Positions 44,435-55,379 of a stretch of DNA of 64,000 bases are shown here, piece after piece (positions within the stretch are counted from its first letter, which is position 1; the number at the start of each line of letters is the position of its first letter). Both the position numbers and the translations under genes were made by a program. The stretch spans positions 62,001-126,000 of the forward strand of contig JARVKI010000046.1 of the NCBI GenBank assembly GCA_036674765.1, in the 5' to 3' direction. The notes beneath the pieces were generated by a model. That model was not told the origin of the DNA. It saw only the letters and a list, made by a program, of their open reading frames with translations, and ran no database searches. This DNA comes from Seiridium cupressi (Eukaryota > Ascomycota > Sordariomycetes > Amphisphaeriales > Sporocadaceae).

Positions 44435-47153
44435 ATGTCGGCCGCTCAGGGTGGCGGAGACTCGAAGCTGTTCGCTCGGGTAAGTGCCATACTTCGCTCA
44501 TTTGCTCACTTCCCACTCCGAGACACTCGCCAGAGCTCTTTTATCATGAGACTTCATCCACATGCTGTCTCACCTTTTGCTTCCCAACCCATCTTGTTCC
44601 TGCATCCTTACCAGCTCGGTACTCGTTCACATACACTCCCGTACCTGTCCACCTTGCACACGTGATACCGTTGCCGAAAGCCTGGACGAAGCCACCCATC
44701 TCATTGCGCTCCCTTCACGACGCATATGCACAAGCAGCAGCACTATGACTTGTCTCCCGTCGCCACATCAATGCCGCAGCCATGTTTCTAGCCTACGCCG
44801 CATCTCCGTCCTATTACTCACGTCCTATGACAATGCAGGGCAAGGTCGCCGAATTGCGCCTCGAGTTGAACAGCGGTGGTAAAAAGGACAAGAACAATAC
44901 ACAGAAGAAGGTCGCACTCAAGAAGATCGTCGCAAATATGACCATGAGCAACAACGAGATGGTTTCGCTGTTCCCGGATATAATTGCTTGCATGCACATT
45001 CAGAGCTTGGAGATCAAGAAGATGTAAGGAACATATGTGTGCAGGATGATCGAGGTACACGGGCTGATGATTGACACTAGGTGCTTCTTGTTCCTCGTCA
45101 ATTACTCAAGGATGAAGCCGGAGATTGCGGTCAAAGCGATACCAGTCCTGGAGCAGGTAGGCTCCTTCCCATGAGTGGGCGAACCTCCCTGATAACGAAA
45201 CTAATCGAAGCGCTAGGATATGCAAGATTCCAACCCTCTAGTTAGAGCACTGGCACTACGAACTATGTCATACGTTCATGTCCGAGAGTTTGTCGAGGCC
45301 ACCGTTCCGCTGGTGAAGCACCTGCTCAGAGACTCGGATCCTTACGTACGGAAAACAGCCGCTTTCTGCGTCGCGAAGCTTTATGACCATGATAAGCACA
45401 TGGTGGAAAGGTCGGACCTGATAGAACGGCTAAACTCTTTACTGCGGGACGATAATCCAACAGTTGTTGCGAGCGCATTAGCTGGGTTGATGGACATTTG
45501 GGAAAGGAGTGACGCAATCAAGTTAACGATTGACTACAACAATGCGTCGAAAATGGTGGCGATCCTAGCAGATTGCTCAGAGTAAGTTGTGGGTTAGATA
45601 TGTTATGTCACACGAGCTGACCTCTTTGCAGATGGGGACAGACGTACATCCTAGAGGCACTCATGTCATATGTTCCTCAGGATTCGGGCGAAGCTACGCT
45701 CTTGGCCGAAAGGATAGCACCACGCTTGTCGCATTCCAACTCGGCCGTCGTTTTGACATGTATACGGGTCATTCTTTACCTGATGAACTACATTGCCGAT
45801 GAAAAGCATGTTTCCGCGCTATGCCGAAAGCTTTCACCACCACTTGTCACCTTGCTAGCAAAGGGCCCTGAAGTGCAATATCTTGCTCTACGAAACGCCT
45901 TGTTGATTTTGCAGAGGCGACCAGATGTCCTCAGGAACGACATCCGTGTCTTCTTCTGCAAATATAACGACCCTATCTACGTCAAGGTGACGAAACTCGA
46001 GCTGATTTTCATGCTCGCGAATGAAAAGAACATCGACGAGGTGCTCACGGAACTGCGGGAATATGCAACAGAAGTCGATGTCCATTTTGTGCGGAAAGCA
46101 GTCCGCGCCATTGGAAAGCTAGCCATTAAGATTGAGCCAGCTGCCAGGCGGTGTATCAATCTGCTCCTCGAGTTGGTTGCCACCAAGGTGCCCTATATTG
46201 TACAGGAGGCTACCGTGGTAATCCGCAATATCTTCCGCAAATATCCCAACCAGTATGAGTCCATCATCGGAACTCTATGCGAGCATTTGGACTCTCTCGA
46301 CGAGCCCGAGGCCAAGGCTGCCATGGTGTGGGTCATCGGCCAATATGCAGCTCGAATAGAGAATTCCGATGTATTGCTGGAAGACTTTCTCTATTCCTTC
46401 GCCGAGGAGCCGGTGGAAGTTCAACTGGCTTTGCTGACCGCGACTGTCAAGCTCTTCATCCAGCGGCCAACCAAAGGTCAGGATCTTGTGCCCAAAGTTC
46501 TAAAGTGGGCCACCGAGGAAACCGACAACCCAGATTTGCGCGACCGTGCTTACATGTACTGGCGTTTACTCTCAACCGATATGAACGTGGCAAAGCAAAT
46601 CGTCATGGGCGAGAAACCTGCTATCACGGCAGAAGCCGAGAAGCTAGACCCTCAGACGTTGGAAGAGATGTGCCTCAATGTCGGCACGCTTGCCACCATT
46701 TACCTCAAGCCCGTGCAGACGGTCTTCAGATCAGCCAGGCCCAGGCGGTTACAGGATAGTCCTGCTCTACAAAAGCACACATTGCCTACTTCTCGGAACC
46801 TGCCCCAGTTTGAGAATCAAAAGCATCTGAGCATGCTGGGAATGGGCGGCCAGCCGGCCGTAGTACGGACGAATCCCAACGGTGGACTAGCCGGATTCGA
46901 GAACGACTTCAACGGCCTAGCGGGACAGAATGGACAAAATGGAAATATGGATCAAGCAACCAATGATGCAGATGCTTACTTTGCTGGACTTGGATCCCAA
47001 CAAATGGCGGCAATGGGAATTCACGAGGCAGGCGATGCGTTCGGAGGTAGCAATGGCACAGAAGCTGGCTTTGTGGTGAACCAGTATGCGCCGCAGCAGG
47101 TGATGATGCCTGCTCAAGGAGGAGGAAGCAACGGCGACCTCTTAATGTTGTAA
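44435..47153 (+). CDS. APL2: AP-1 complex beta subunit (beta adaptin, 5 exons)
   Basis: Exons 44435-44479, 44839-45023, 45081-45156, 45217-45581 and 45632-47153 give 730 residues. Exon 1 is only [15 protein letters not shown]; its 359-nt intron is by far the longest in the window. The trunk is a HEAT/armadillo solenoid with the adaptin pattern: [63 protein letters not shown] and [20 protein letters not shown]. The C-terminal part after residue 580 is Gly/Asn/Gln-rich (hinge) and lacks the full appendage domain, as usual in fungi. AP-1 sorts clathrin cargo between trans-Golgi and endosomes. The final NGDLLML may be a clathrin-box-like sequence (inference). Confidence 0.94.
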
Positions 47154-47873
47154 ATGATATGTCATAGGGTTTATAATAACTCGAGTGTGCGATATACCAC
47201 GGAGTCAAAGCCGCTTTGAGACACGTTGGACGGTCATTAATGTATAGAGATCTTCATATCTAGATGGAAATGATACAGAATGAAAGTCGAACCCCGAAGT
47301 AGCTCAAAGAGACGACCACAAAAGCGAATGTAGTAGAAACCTAAGCTGATTTTAGGATGTAGAGAGCGGCCAGGATTTTTGATTGGTCAACTTCTTGGTC
47401 TATCAGTGGGGTGCGACATCTTTCAATGCAACACAACTTTCGACTATAATTAAAACTTGGATGAGATCAGAATTATTCGGACCAATTCAAGGCCATCAGT
47501 GTCAAATACCTAGGTATCTATCTATACACGTCATAGCTTACGGCCTTAGAAGTCATAGAATTCCACTATCCCGTTCGACGTAGACACATCATATTAATTT
47601 GGGTTTGGTCTTATGTCGGGATAGGCCGATGGTGTATCATCCAGCTTGTCCCGGCCATATCATCTCCTAGCGCTTATTCCAAAATCATCCCGAGATTCCA
47701 AGTATATCAAGTCTCCGACAAGTGTTATAGAGCTTAATAGGATTCAAATTTTGGTGAATGGTCTTGCTCATCTTTATTATTACAGGGACTCCTCGAACAT
47801 TCATCTGTCAAAGAATTAACCTTGAAGCCTCAATCATCCATTGCTACTGCTCTAAGTCAGCCACTTATTCACC
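47154..47873. other. Intergenic, no gene recognised
   Basis: 720 bp, AT-rich in the middle. No supported feature. Confidence 0.45.
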
Positions 47874-48272
47874 ATGTCACTCAGCGCCCCCAGATCAGTA
47901 GAATACTTCGCCAACGCGACCTTTGTCGTGGGCATACTGCCGACAGTGCTGGGCATCAATGCCGTCCTGCGGCCCGCGAGCGCACTGTCTCTTGTGGGAG
48001 TATCACAACGCTCGCAGCCCCAGGACCAGAAACTCGCGCACTTCCTGATACAGATGTACGGCGCACGGAACATCGCCGTCGGCCTGCTGGCCCTGCTCTT
48101 GTGGTCGAGAGGCGAGCGACGTACCCTGGGTCTTGGCATGTTCGCCATGATGCCTATTGCGCTGATCGATGGATTCGCGAGTCGCATGCAGCTTGGTAGA
48201 GGAGAATGGGGTCATTGGTTCTTTGTTCCCGTTGGGGCAATTCTAGGAGCTGGGTCGTTGGGCTGGTTTTAG
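47874..48272 (+). CDS. Small integral membrane protein, DUF4267-like
   Basis: A single exon of 132 residues with four hydrophobic segments: ANATFVVGILPTVLGINAVL, NIAVGLLALLLW, LGMFAMMPIALIDGF and FFVPVGAILGAGSLGWF. The motif MYGARNIAVGL after the first segment is the mark of the DUF4267 group of small fungal membrane proteins. No enzymatic residues can be assigned. The gene stands alone between AT-rich intergenic stretches. Confidence 0.78.
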   Translation: MSLSAPRSVEYFANATFVVGILPTVLGINAVLRPASALSLVGVSQRSQPQDQKLAHFLIQMYGARNIAVGLLALLLWSRGERRTLGLGMFAMMPIALIDGFASRMQLGRGEWGHWFFVPVGAILGAGSLGWF

Positions 48273-49934
48273 GCGGGCGAAGATCTTTGATGCTCTTGGA
48301 TTCGATATCGTCGGCCTTGTATTGTTTTGTTGCTTCGGGTAACTATATGGGTTGGTGATCTAGAATTGAAGTACATATTGTGTATTATTGCTGACTTTCA
48401 AAGTTCTTATAGTCAGTCAGTAAATTTGACCTGTTTTACTCATCATGAAATACCATCAAGGTAGCGTCTATAAAGCTTTGGGGATCTCTGGTTCCTCGGT
48501 ACCGTTCGCGTGTTAAAGGTAGCCGCTATGGTGATGATCGAGAAGACTGCTGCACCGAGAACAAATTGATATAGAATAGTAGGAATCTTAAGTTGTGAGT
48601 CTTATCAAGCGAAGTAATTAATATAGAGAAACTGACTCAAAAACTTCAAAGGCATTTTATTCTTTTAAGAATTTCCTTCGAAAAAACTCTTTTTCCCGAT
48701 TACATTAACATCTAGAAAGTCAACAAGGGAATTCCCCAAGAATTTCAAAAGTTCGGTCAATATATATATACACTCTAATTCCGCCCGACCAACTATCGTC
48801 CTTACAAATAAATAACATGTCTGTATAAGGCAAACTACATATACCTAGCGTACAGATCTTGGTAAAAACAGAAAGCTAGGTATTTGTTCTCGTTATGAAT
48901 TCTTCCGGGCATATTGCTTCCGGATTAATAGTATTAGTCTGTACTTAATATGAAGCGAGCGTAATCGATAAATTGGCTCTATCATTGACTGGGTTGGCAA
49001 TAGAGTGGTGAAGAAGCCTGGTATCAAGCTGTCTGGCTTACGAACGTGTTAACATCCAACGCCGGTTATTGCGTTAACAACATAGAATAGCCCTTTCAAA
49101 ATAGGAAGACTAGGCTGACTATTGCAATAAAGACATTCGATGTTATTATAGGGAGCATTGTGGATGGATGGTAGACATAGTCGCGCGATAATGGGCTTGT
49201 AAGACGATTGACTCAGTAAGGATGGTTCAAAGCCACAACAGCTCCCAGTTGCCTAACTTTGAATCTGCTCTCCGAATAGAGAACCTTTCAATGCGACATG
49301 CATTTCGAGACGCCAATTGGGCCTTATCTCCCAACCCAGCGTATCATTGCCTGCCTATAAGTCGCAGTGTAAACCCGACGCATTGTATCACTCATATACA
49401 GCGAAAAGTTGACAGGAATGAAAGCATCGTATCTATCACACCTTTTGAAATTCGGACCTGACCATGAAGCTCTTATATAATCGCTTTTGATGTGGAGGGG
49501 ATATGCCTCTAGCCAGTATTTTCCATATATACCATATAGTCGCTAAGTTCCGTGGTTAAGATTGAGGCTAAGCCACCATTAGATTAGCACGATTTCGATC
49601 CTTAGAATCAATCGTATTGACCGATAGATGCTTTACAGCTAACGAAAGCTGCCAGTATTGAACACTGTATAGCCGAGTGTCTATAGTATAGCATTCAAGC
49701 ATGTGCACTCTGCCTTTCGCTCTTACAAAAACATAAATGTGATCGAAGAGCCTTAGTGCCACAACTAATGGGGAGTCCCTGCTGCCCTGGGCGTCGTATT
49801 TCCCGCTTATACTTCGGTTCTTACGCCAAGGTACGTTCCAGCATCTGACGCAGCCCGCATGTTCCACACAGACGATCCACACACACCTGTGCTCAGCCGA
49901 TGTATGTGATAATAAGATGATTTTAAACAACTCC
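48273..49934. other. AT-rich intergenic with degenerate repeat copy
   Basis: 1.6 kb without genes. Around 48500-48540 is a segment similar to one at 50420-50460 (listed separately). Long A/T runs around 48600-48800 suggest a decayed element. Confidence 0.45.
48498..48538 (+). repeat. Degenerate dispersed repeat, copy 1
   Basis: Shares GGTAGCCGCTATG exactly with the copy at about 50434, then a variable GATGATCGAGAAGA-type sequence, and upstream a similar TACCGTT block. The differences are mostly C/T and G/A, as expected if RIP mutated two copies. Confidence 0.45.
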
Positions 49935-49960
49935 GGCTCAATGGTCTAGTCGTATGATTG

Positions 49961-50009
49961 GTTTGTGTACCTTTCCAGGTCGATATAACTTCGAACTGAC
50001 AGTTCATAG
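49961..50009 (+). other. GT-AG insertion 1 in tRNA-Pro (spliceosomal-intron-like)
   Basis: 49 nt at the D-arm/anticodon-stem junction. It starts GTTTGT, ends CATAG and has a CTGAC branch-like motif about 9 nt before the 3' end. The length matches the shortest mRNA introns of neighbouring genes (45-53 nt). Confidence 0.6.
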
Positions 50010-50058
50010 TCGCTTCGGGTACTCCCTCACGTCTACCGTGAATGTGACAGGTCCCGGG

Positions 50059-50108
50059 GTAAGTTACTCTCGAATCACTCTTCAGTGCAAGGTGTTAACC
50101 CACTACAG
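50059..50108 (+). other. GT-AG insertion 2 in tRNA-Pro (spliceosomal-intron-like)
   Basis: 50 nt between the T-stem 5' strand and the T loop. It starts with a perfect GTAAGT donor, has GTTAAC as branch-like motif about 10 nt before the end, and finishes CTACAG. The 3'-terminal G recreates GTTCAAATC, so the Pol III B box core stays intact. Confidence 0.65.
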
Positions 50109-50133
50109 TTCAAATCCCGGTTGAGCCCAACTC

Positions 50134-50139
50134 TTTTTT
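50134..50139 (+). terminator. Pol III T6 terminator of the tRNA gene
   Basis: A run of six T begins 6 nt after the discriminator base, followed by further T-rich sequence, which is the expected Pol III termination signal. Confidence 0.75.
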
Positions 50140-50413
50140 CTCTTTTCCTTATTCTTTTTCTTTTCCGACTTGCTGTGCAGTATTTTTGCGATTTTTGCCC
50201 GATTTCTTTGACTAATCCACAACTGCGCTCATGTTCACCGTGCCGGCGTCGCTAAACCATAGTATTGCCAAACCTTAGAGCTCTTTTGGCTGTGGTAGGT
50301 CTGCTACTTCGGCGGGAGGGAGGGGGTGTTCCCTATTTCGTTCTATTAGACCCCCATGATTTGCAATGTAAAGTTGACGTTTTAGAAAGGAAGCAGCGTA
50401 ATTAACACTACGA

Positions 50414-50462
50414 TACCGTTTGCCAAACGGGGGAGGTAGCCGCTATGATAACGATTGAGAAG
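50414..50462 (+). repeat. Degenerate dispersed repeat, copy 2
   Basis: Partner of the copy at about 48498. It has TACCGTTTGCC upstream, GGTAGCCGCTATG in common, then GATTGAGAAGAGT. A long A/T tract follows about 170 bp downstream. Confidence 0.45.
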
Positions 50463-50626
50463 AGTACTCGACTTGAGATATACACTATCATAGATCGATG
50501 GTTTACATAAATGTAATTTATAAAGCTTACCAGATAGGATGAAGAATAATAAGATTCCCTTTCTTCTAAAATTTTTAATTATTTTTATATACAAAAAAAG
50601 TAAAAATTAAATTTTTTAAAATAAAA

Positions 50627-50629
50627 TTT

Positions 50630-50664
<35 letters not shown>
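50627..50664. repeat. T10-A28 homopolymer tract
   Basis: Ten T followed directly by 28 A within a generally A/T-rich stretch. It could be the tail of a retroposed element or simple slippage. Confidence 0.9.
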
Positions 50665-50667
<3 letters not shown>

Positions 50668-51785
50668 TGTTGGGACTATAAGGAACAGTTTGGAAGCCCC
50701 AAATAGAAGACAAGAGACATGGAGTGGCCAACGTATCTCATGAATAATTTAACTTCTCGGGTACTCTTTTATATTAGCATGAGCTGGTTAGACCTGAGAA
50801 TAGAAATCATGGCAAGATCCAGACCAGTATCTTGGAAGACGAGATGCAGGGTAGGGTCTCATCGACATTGACTACTCTTCGGATCGGATTTCTACCCTGT
50901 GATATCAAACATGCGGTGAAACCTTACATGGAGAAACAGCTGCATAGAGTGCCAATTATAGAGATTTTCAAATCGGATTGTAAAGTCTTGAAGGCCCATC
51001 AAAGAGATAGGATTTGGTATCTAAACCATCCAGTGCAATATCATCCCTAGGCCGTAATAGCAGTCAATTCAATGTAGATCTTACTTTGTCCTTAGTTACC
51101 TTGAGTAATGAATACGGCTATCATCTGCTAAAAATAGTAAACAATCAGCAGCTCCGGTTCGTTCTGATGCAACATATTCATTATGTATCTAGCAGGCAAG
51201 TAGGGAGTTGCAATTCCACTCCTACTTGTAAGTCAATATCGATATCATGGGAAGCAACGATAATCGAAAGCGGCGAGATACAGGTCTTCTCACTGGCCCT
51301 AGTCCATCTAGGTCCAGCAAAATCGTGAGATCGGCCAACGCATAATTCCCAGTTTGGACGAATCGCAGCTGCCAATGTTTTCAGTCCATTGCCACTTCCT
51401 GCATTGGGCGAATCCCGCCAGATAAACCTGGTCTGAACAACTTTTTGCTCGCCCGCTCCCGTCACGTTCACACTCACACTCGCACCCAGGTTTTACACCG
51501 ACAAGAGCGGGCCAAGTTGATCTCGATCATTTCGTCACGCTCGCGGCACCTCAAAGTTGGCTTGAGGGTATTTAGCAGCCGTAGCAATCTCTTTACGATA
51601 GGTCACCCACCTCTTCACTACACGCGGTTTCCCTCTCCAAGCTGAGAAACCTAGGCAGCCACGAAATCAAAATTCGGTACTGCCTAAAATATTTCGGCAC
51701 TGCCCCACCATCATTTCGAACACCACACCACAACAAGATACAGCTCAGTCCAGCACAATAAACCCATAGGGAAGCTGTTTCTATC

Positions 51786-54700
51786 ATGACGTCGCAAAGC
51801 TTCTCCGGGGTCCCTGACGATCCAGCAGCAACTGTAGGTCATCTACCGTCACTCATGGGTCTAACTAACTATCCACAGGGCCAGGTTAAATCGTCCTCTT
51901 TCCGTCAGAGTTATGGTCATCTCGGTCCAGAAGCTTTAGCTCGAAAAATGTGGGATGAGATCCGATTGAACTTAATCGACGACCACATTGCTACGAGCCG
52001 CATGACCCAAAACCGTTTCTGGTGGCTCTTTCCCCGCGGAACTACATCTGACGAGCAAATGAAAATTTTCCAACAGATCCTGGACACTCCAATGCTACTT
52101 TCTGACCAGGATTTGTGCAAGGTTCTCGACTTGGAACAATGCATTGATTCGTCGCAGACAATGCAAGGCGAAGGCCACAAATTCTACATCAGGACGTGGG
52201 CTATGAAGCAAGATCAATTGAAATCTGTCATCTCGTACCTCAGCCACGGGGACAACACCTTCGAGGAACTGCAGGTAATGGTTCACCATCATGGAGTCGA
52301 CCCAGGAAAGTGCTAATGTCATTATAGGAGTGGTTGAACATCATGGAGCTAAACCAACCTCATTTCAACGCAGGCGGCTTGATACACGTACGATACATTG
52401 GCATGTGTCAGCCACCGACAGTTCCGCTCTCAAGACTTTTGGAAGATCAGGTGTATCGCGCCGTTGAGGTCCTCGCGGAATTCCATTCTGCACTAGGAAC
52501 CCTCTTTCCAGATGTATCTCAATCAGCCAAAGTGCACATGATCAAGGATGCCACCATCGACTGGAAGAAATGTGTCCACAATGCAGATGACGTCGAGCGC
52601 GTCTTGATAGAATATTTCGAGTCGAGCAGTCTTCTCAACCGTCAGCGTGGCGGCTGGTTTCCAACCTATGTGCCTTCGATTCGAGACGCTAGCGCTTTCG
52701 AGTCATTGCAAAGTAACTTCTATCGCCGCGCGTTGGACAGCGTCCGTGGGCCTCCCACGCAGATCAAGGTGCAGCTGGCCGAGCTTTTCGATCGCCTCTA
52801 CGACATTGCCAATGCCCTACCTCAAGATACAGGAGCAGACAAACATCCTTTCACCCTGAATCTTAAAGATGCACTTTTACGCCAGGCAACCCCACGGGTC
52901 AACTGCAAATTCGGCACACTGATGGTTTGGTTGGGTAAAGATATCACCCTACAAGACTACATGCTTGAAGTTGGATTCTTGGATGGAGAAAGTCGCGCTG
53001 CCTCGTTGGCAAAGATTATGCTAGAACACCTTGCTCGCTCAGAGCTTTCTAGTTTGGGTTATAGCGATGAGTGGTATGGCCGTTTTGATTCGGAGATCTT
53101 CTGTTTCTACGACTTGTGGCCATGGATAAAACACGAAGACCTAATAGTTGTGGTGGTAAGTCTCCCACGGAGTAGATGAATTGTTGCAATTTCTAACAGT
53201 AATAGGACCTTCTTCGCGAGTTCCTGTCTATCGCAAGACCTCTGATTGTCAACACCTTTAGCAGGCCGGTAAATCACATCATACGTGCCAATCTTGTTCA
53301 TCAGATGGGTTTGCCACAAGGAGCGTTCACGGATCACGTAGGCGAGCTCACAATCCAGTATTACGACCCTCCGGATTGGACAGTGTCCGAAAATGCATCT
53401 CCCGACCCCAACACGGCTTTCATAAATATCCCACACATCCACCCTGGACGTGACAAGTATGGGGCAGAAGAGGTTGAGCTTCGCCGCGTCATATTCATGA
53501 CTATGCAGCTCAGCTTCCTCGTGGGAAGTATTGCTCTCGATGTCAATGAGCAACAAGCTACCTCGCTATACACACCAACCAGGTTAGCTCTTTGCCAGTT
53601 AGTCCTCCAGAAGGTGAAATTCCAACTCGAGAGCACTGAAAGCGGTCAGAAATGGAAGGATAAATTCGAAAATGCCAAGATTGACCTCAAAAAGCACTTC
53701 GCCAAGCAAGTCACCAAGATATCATACGCTTCTACTAGATCAGCAATTGGCCTTGCGGGAGACGATCTCTTGGCTGCCTTTGGCTTCGCGGTAGGTCAGC
53801 CACATTCCAATGAGAGAAAGCAGGACCTTATCCGTCTATGGAACTGCAATGTAGCAGAGCTTCACTTGATGGTTCCTCACGAAGAGGAGCGTCGATTCGA
53901 ATGGATGCATCAACTCATGACACTTCAACAAGGCCAGTCGTACTACCTTGCAGTGTCAACCCAGCTTCCAGAAGATCAGCATGTTCAAGAATTGGTCAGA
54001 ACTATGCGTCCCTCGTGGGCGACCCACAATGGCTGGCTACGAGATACAGAACTGGGAAATAAGACGCAATTGAGTTGCGGTTTATTCTTCCACAAACACG
54101 ACATCGCAACCAAGTCTGGAAGAAGTGCTCATGCATATTTTCCGAGCAGATAGCGTCTGGTTTCGGAGATACAAGGGCACAACATTGGTGTCTCTAACAT
54201 GAACTGTCAATTCATCATCCGGTGGCTCCAATATAACGATGTCAAGACAAGTCTCCGATTAACGGCTGCATGCGCAAGGACTTCGAAGTCCACTGATATC
54301 CGTTCTGTTCACTTCACATGTGAGGGCATCGACATAGTGGACGGTCAAGGCCACCCGTTGCGTCCCCTGCCGATAAAAGGCGTATCACCTAAGGCCACAA
54401 TCCCGCGGACTCGCTTTCCAACCTTAGAGCAAGGAGATGTGATCACAGAGCTTTGGAACCTCGTCACGAAGCATTTCGGCCTCATCCCAGACGAGATAGT
54501 CGAGGATGAAGCTACGTGGGAGGGCGTGGAAGGAGTCGACCGAGTTCGTCGCAATGTAAAGGACGAAAACCCTTTACAGAACCGACCTCCCCAGAGGATG
54601 GATGCAAACTGGCTGCTAAAGACTTTCATTGATGAGCGTTTTCCAAGCGGCGGCACCTTCAGGACCTCCCTCCGCAGCGATAATCCCAGCTCAACCGAAG

Positions 54701-55162
54701 ATCTGGCAGCTTTTGTTGCATTTCCCAAGCGACCGGAGCACAGGAAGCACCCTTTCACAGAAACCTGGTTGGCTGAATTCGACACTCCTAAACCCAATGT
54801 CCAGGTTTTGGGTCCGAATCTATGGGTGAGCCACCACTTTCTCTCTATTCCACAAGGCACTGCCGAAGTAATTTAATGGCCATACACTAATCCCGATACA
54901 GGTGCTCCAAAGTATGGAAAAGGTCAAGATAGGTAGATGGAACAAGGAACGAAAGCAGACTGTACAGGAGACAACATTCAACTTGGGACCTCCTGGCTCT
55001 GCTCGACCGTGGGCAGAAAGAGCAAATAGGGCTGGGGATGTGCAAGCCCGAGAGAAGCGAACCCAGCAGCGAACCCAGAGAAAGACAAAGCGTGAAGCCC
55101 AAGATGAAGATGAGGATGAGAGTGCGGCTGGACCGAGCCAGAAGAGAGGAAAGAACGTTTGA
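51786..55162 (+). pseudogene. Large uncharacterised protein gene with an in-frame TAG
   Basis: Exons 51786-51833, 51879-52274, 52328-53155, 53206-54825 and 54902-55162 join through four short GT-AG introns (45, 53, 50 and 76 nt). The reading frame is continuous for about 1050 codons except for one TAG at 54151. Before it lies a frame of about 739 residues, after it about 310 more in the same phase, starting RLVSEIQGHNIGVSNMN. I do not recognise the family with confidence. GGLIHVRYIGMC (exon 3) recalls the GIY-YIG nuclease motif, with a following LSRLLED; the rest is helical and soluble, and the C-terminus is a basic/acidic low-complexity tail ending KRGKNV. The TAG suggests a recent nonsense mutation. 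Alternatively there are two genes, the second starting at the ATG at 54199. Confidence 0.55.
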
Positions 55163-55379
55163 GTCGTAGCTTAGCCACCAGGGTTCTGCAAGCTACGACA
55201 CCCGCAGAGGCTAAGCTGCTGGGAAGAGTAGTCAAGTCTTTCGACTACTCGAAATGATTTTCCAAGTGCAATGCTATCGTAAAGAAAGGCACCTACTTGA
55301 AGTTTCATCAACCCTATCTGCGCCGTGGGAAACCCACAAGGGCCACATGTGTGGGACCTTCACTGCTGTAGGCCATCTG

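Larger units (their letters stand above)
49935..50128 (+). tRNA. tRNA-Pro (anticodon CGG) with three intervening sequences
   Basis: Acceptor strand GGCTCAA (49935-49941) pairs with TTGAGCC (50121-50127). The D-arm is GTCTAGTCGTATGAT and gives an A box TGGTCTAGTCG. Anticodon stem GTCGC (G at 49960 plus 50010-50013) pairs with GTGAC (50044-50048); the loop TTCGGG has anticodon CGG at 50016-50018. T stem CCGGG (50054-50058) pairs with CCCGG (50116-50120), with T loop TTCAAAT. Three insertions break this: 49961-50009 (49 nt, GTTTGT...CATAG), 50020-50042 (23 nt, the canonical position after base 37, containing CCG complementary to the anticodon) and 50059-50108 (50 nt, GTAAGT...CTACAG). Removing all gives a 72-nt cloverleaf almost identical in layout to ordinary fungal tRNA-Pro. 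One oddity: the D loop has C where G18 is normal. It may be functional or a pseudogene. Confidence 0.8.
50129..51785. other. AT-rich intergenic with homopolymer tracts
   Basis: No gene is supported. It contains the second degenerate repeat copy, a T10/A28 tract, and in the last 350 bp the putative promoter of the large gene at 51786. Confidence 0.45.

Noticed and set aside
61..47633. Exact 15-mer GGATAGGCCGATGGT at 61 and again at 47619
   Set aside because: A single 15-bp match between two sites in 64 kb is near chance expectation, and the flanks do not align.
54199..54876. Separate gene starting at the ATG at 54199
   Set aside because: The frame is the same as that of the preceding exon and codons upstream of the ATG look coding, so one gene with a nonsense codon is simpler. 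Two genes cannot be excluded.
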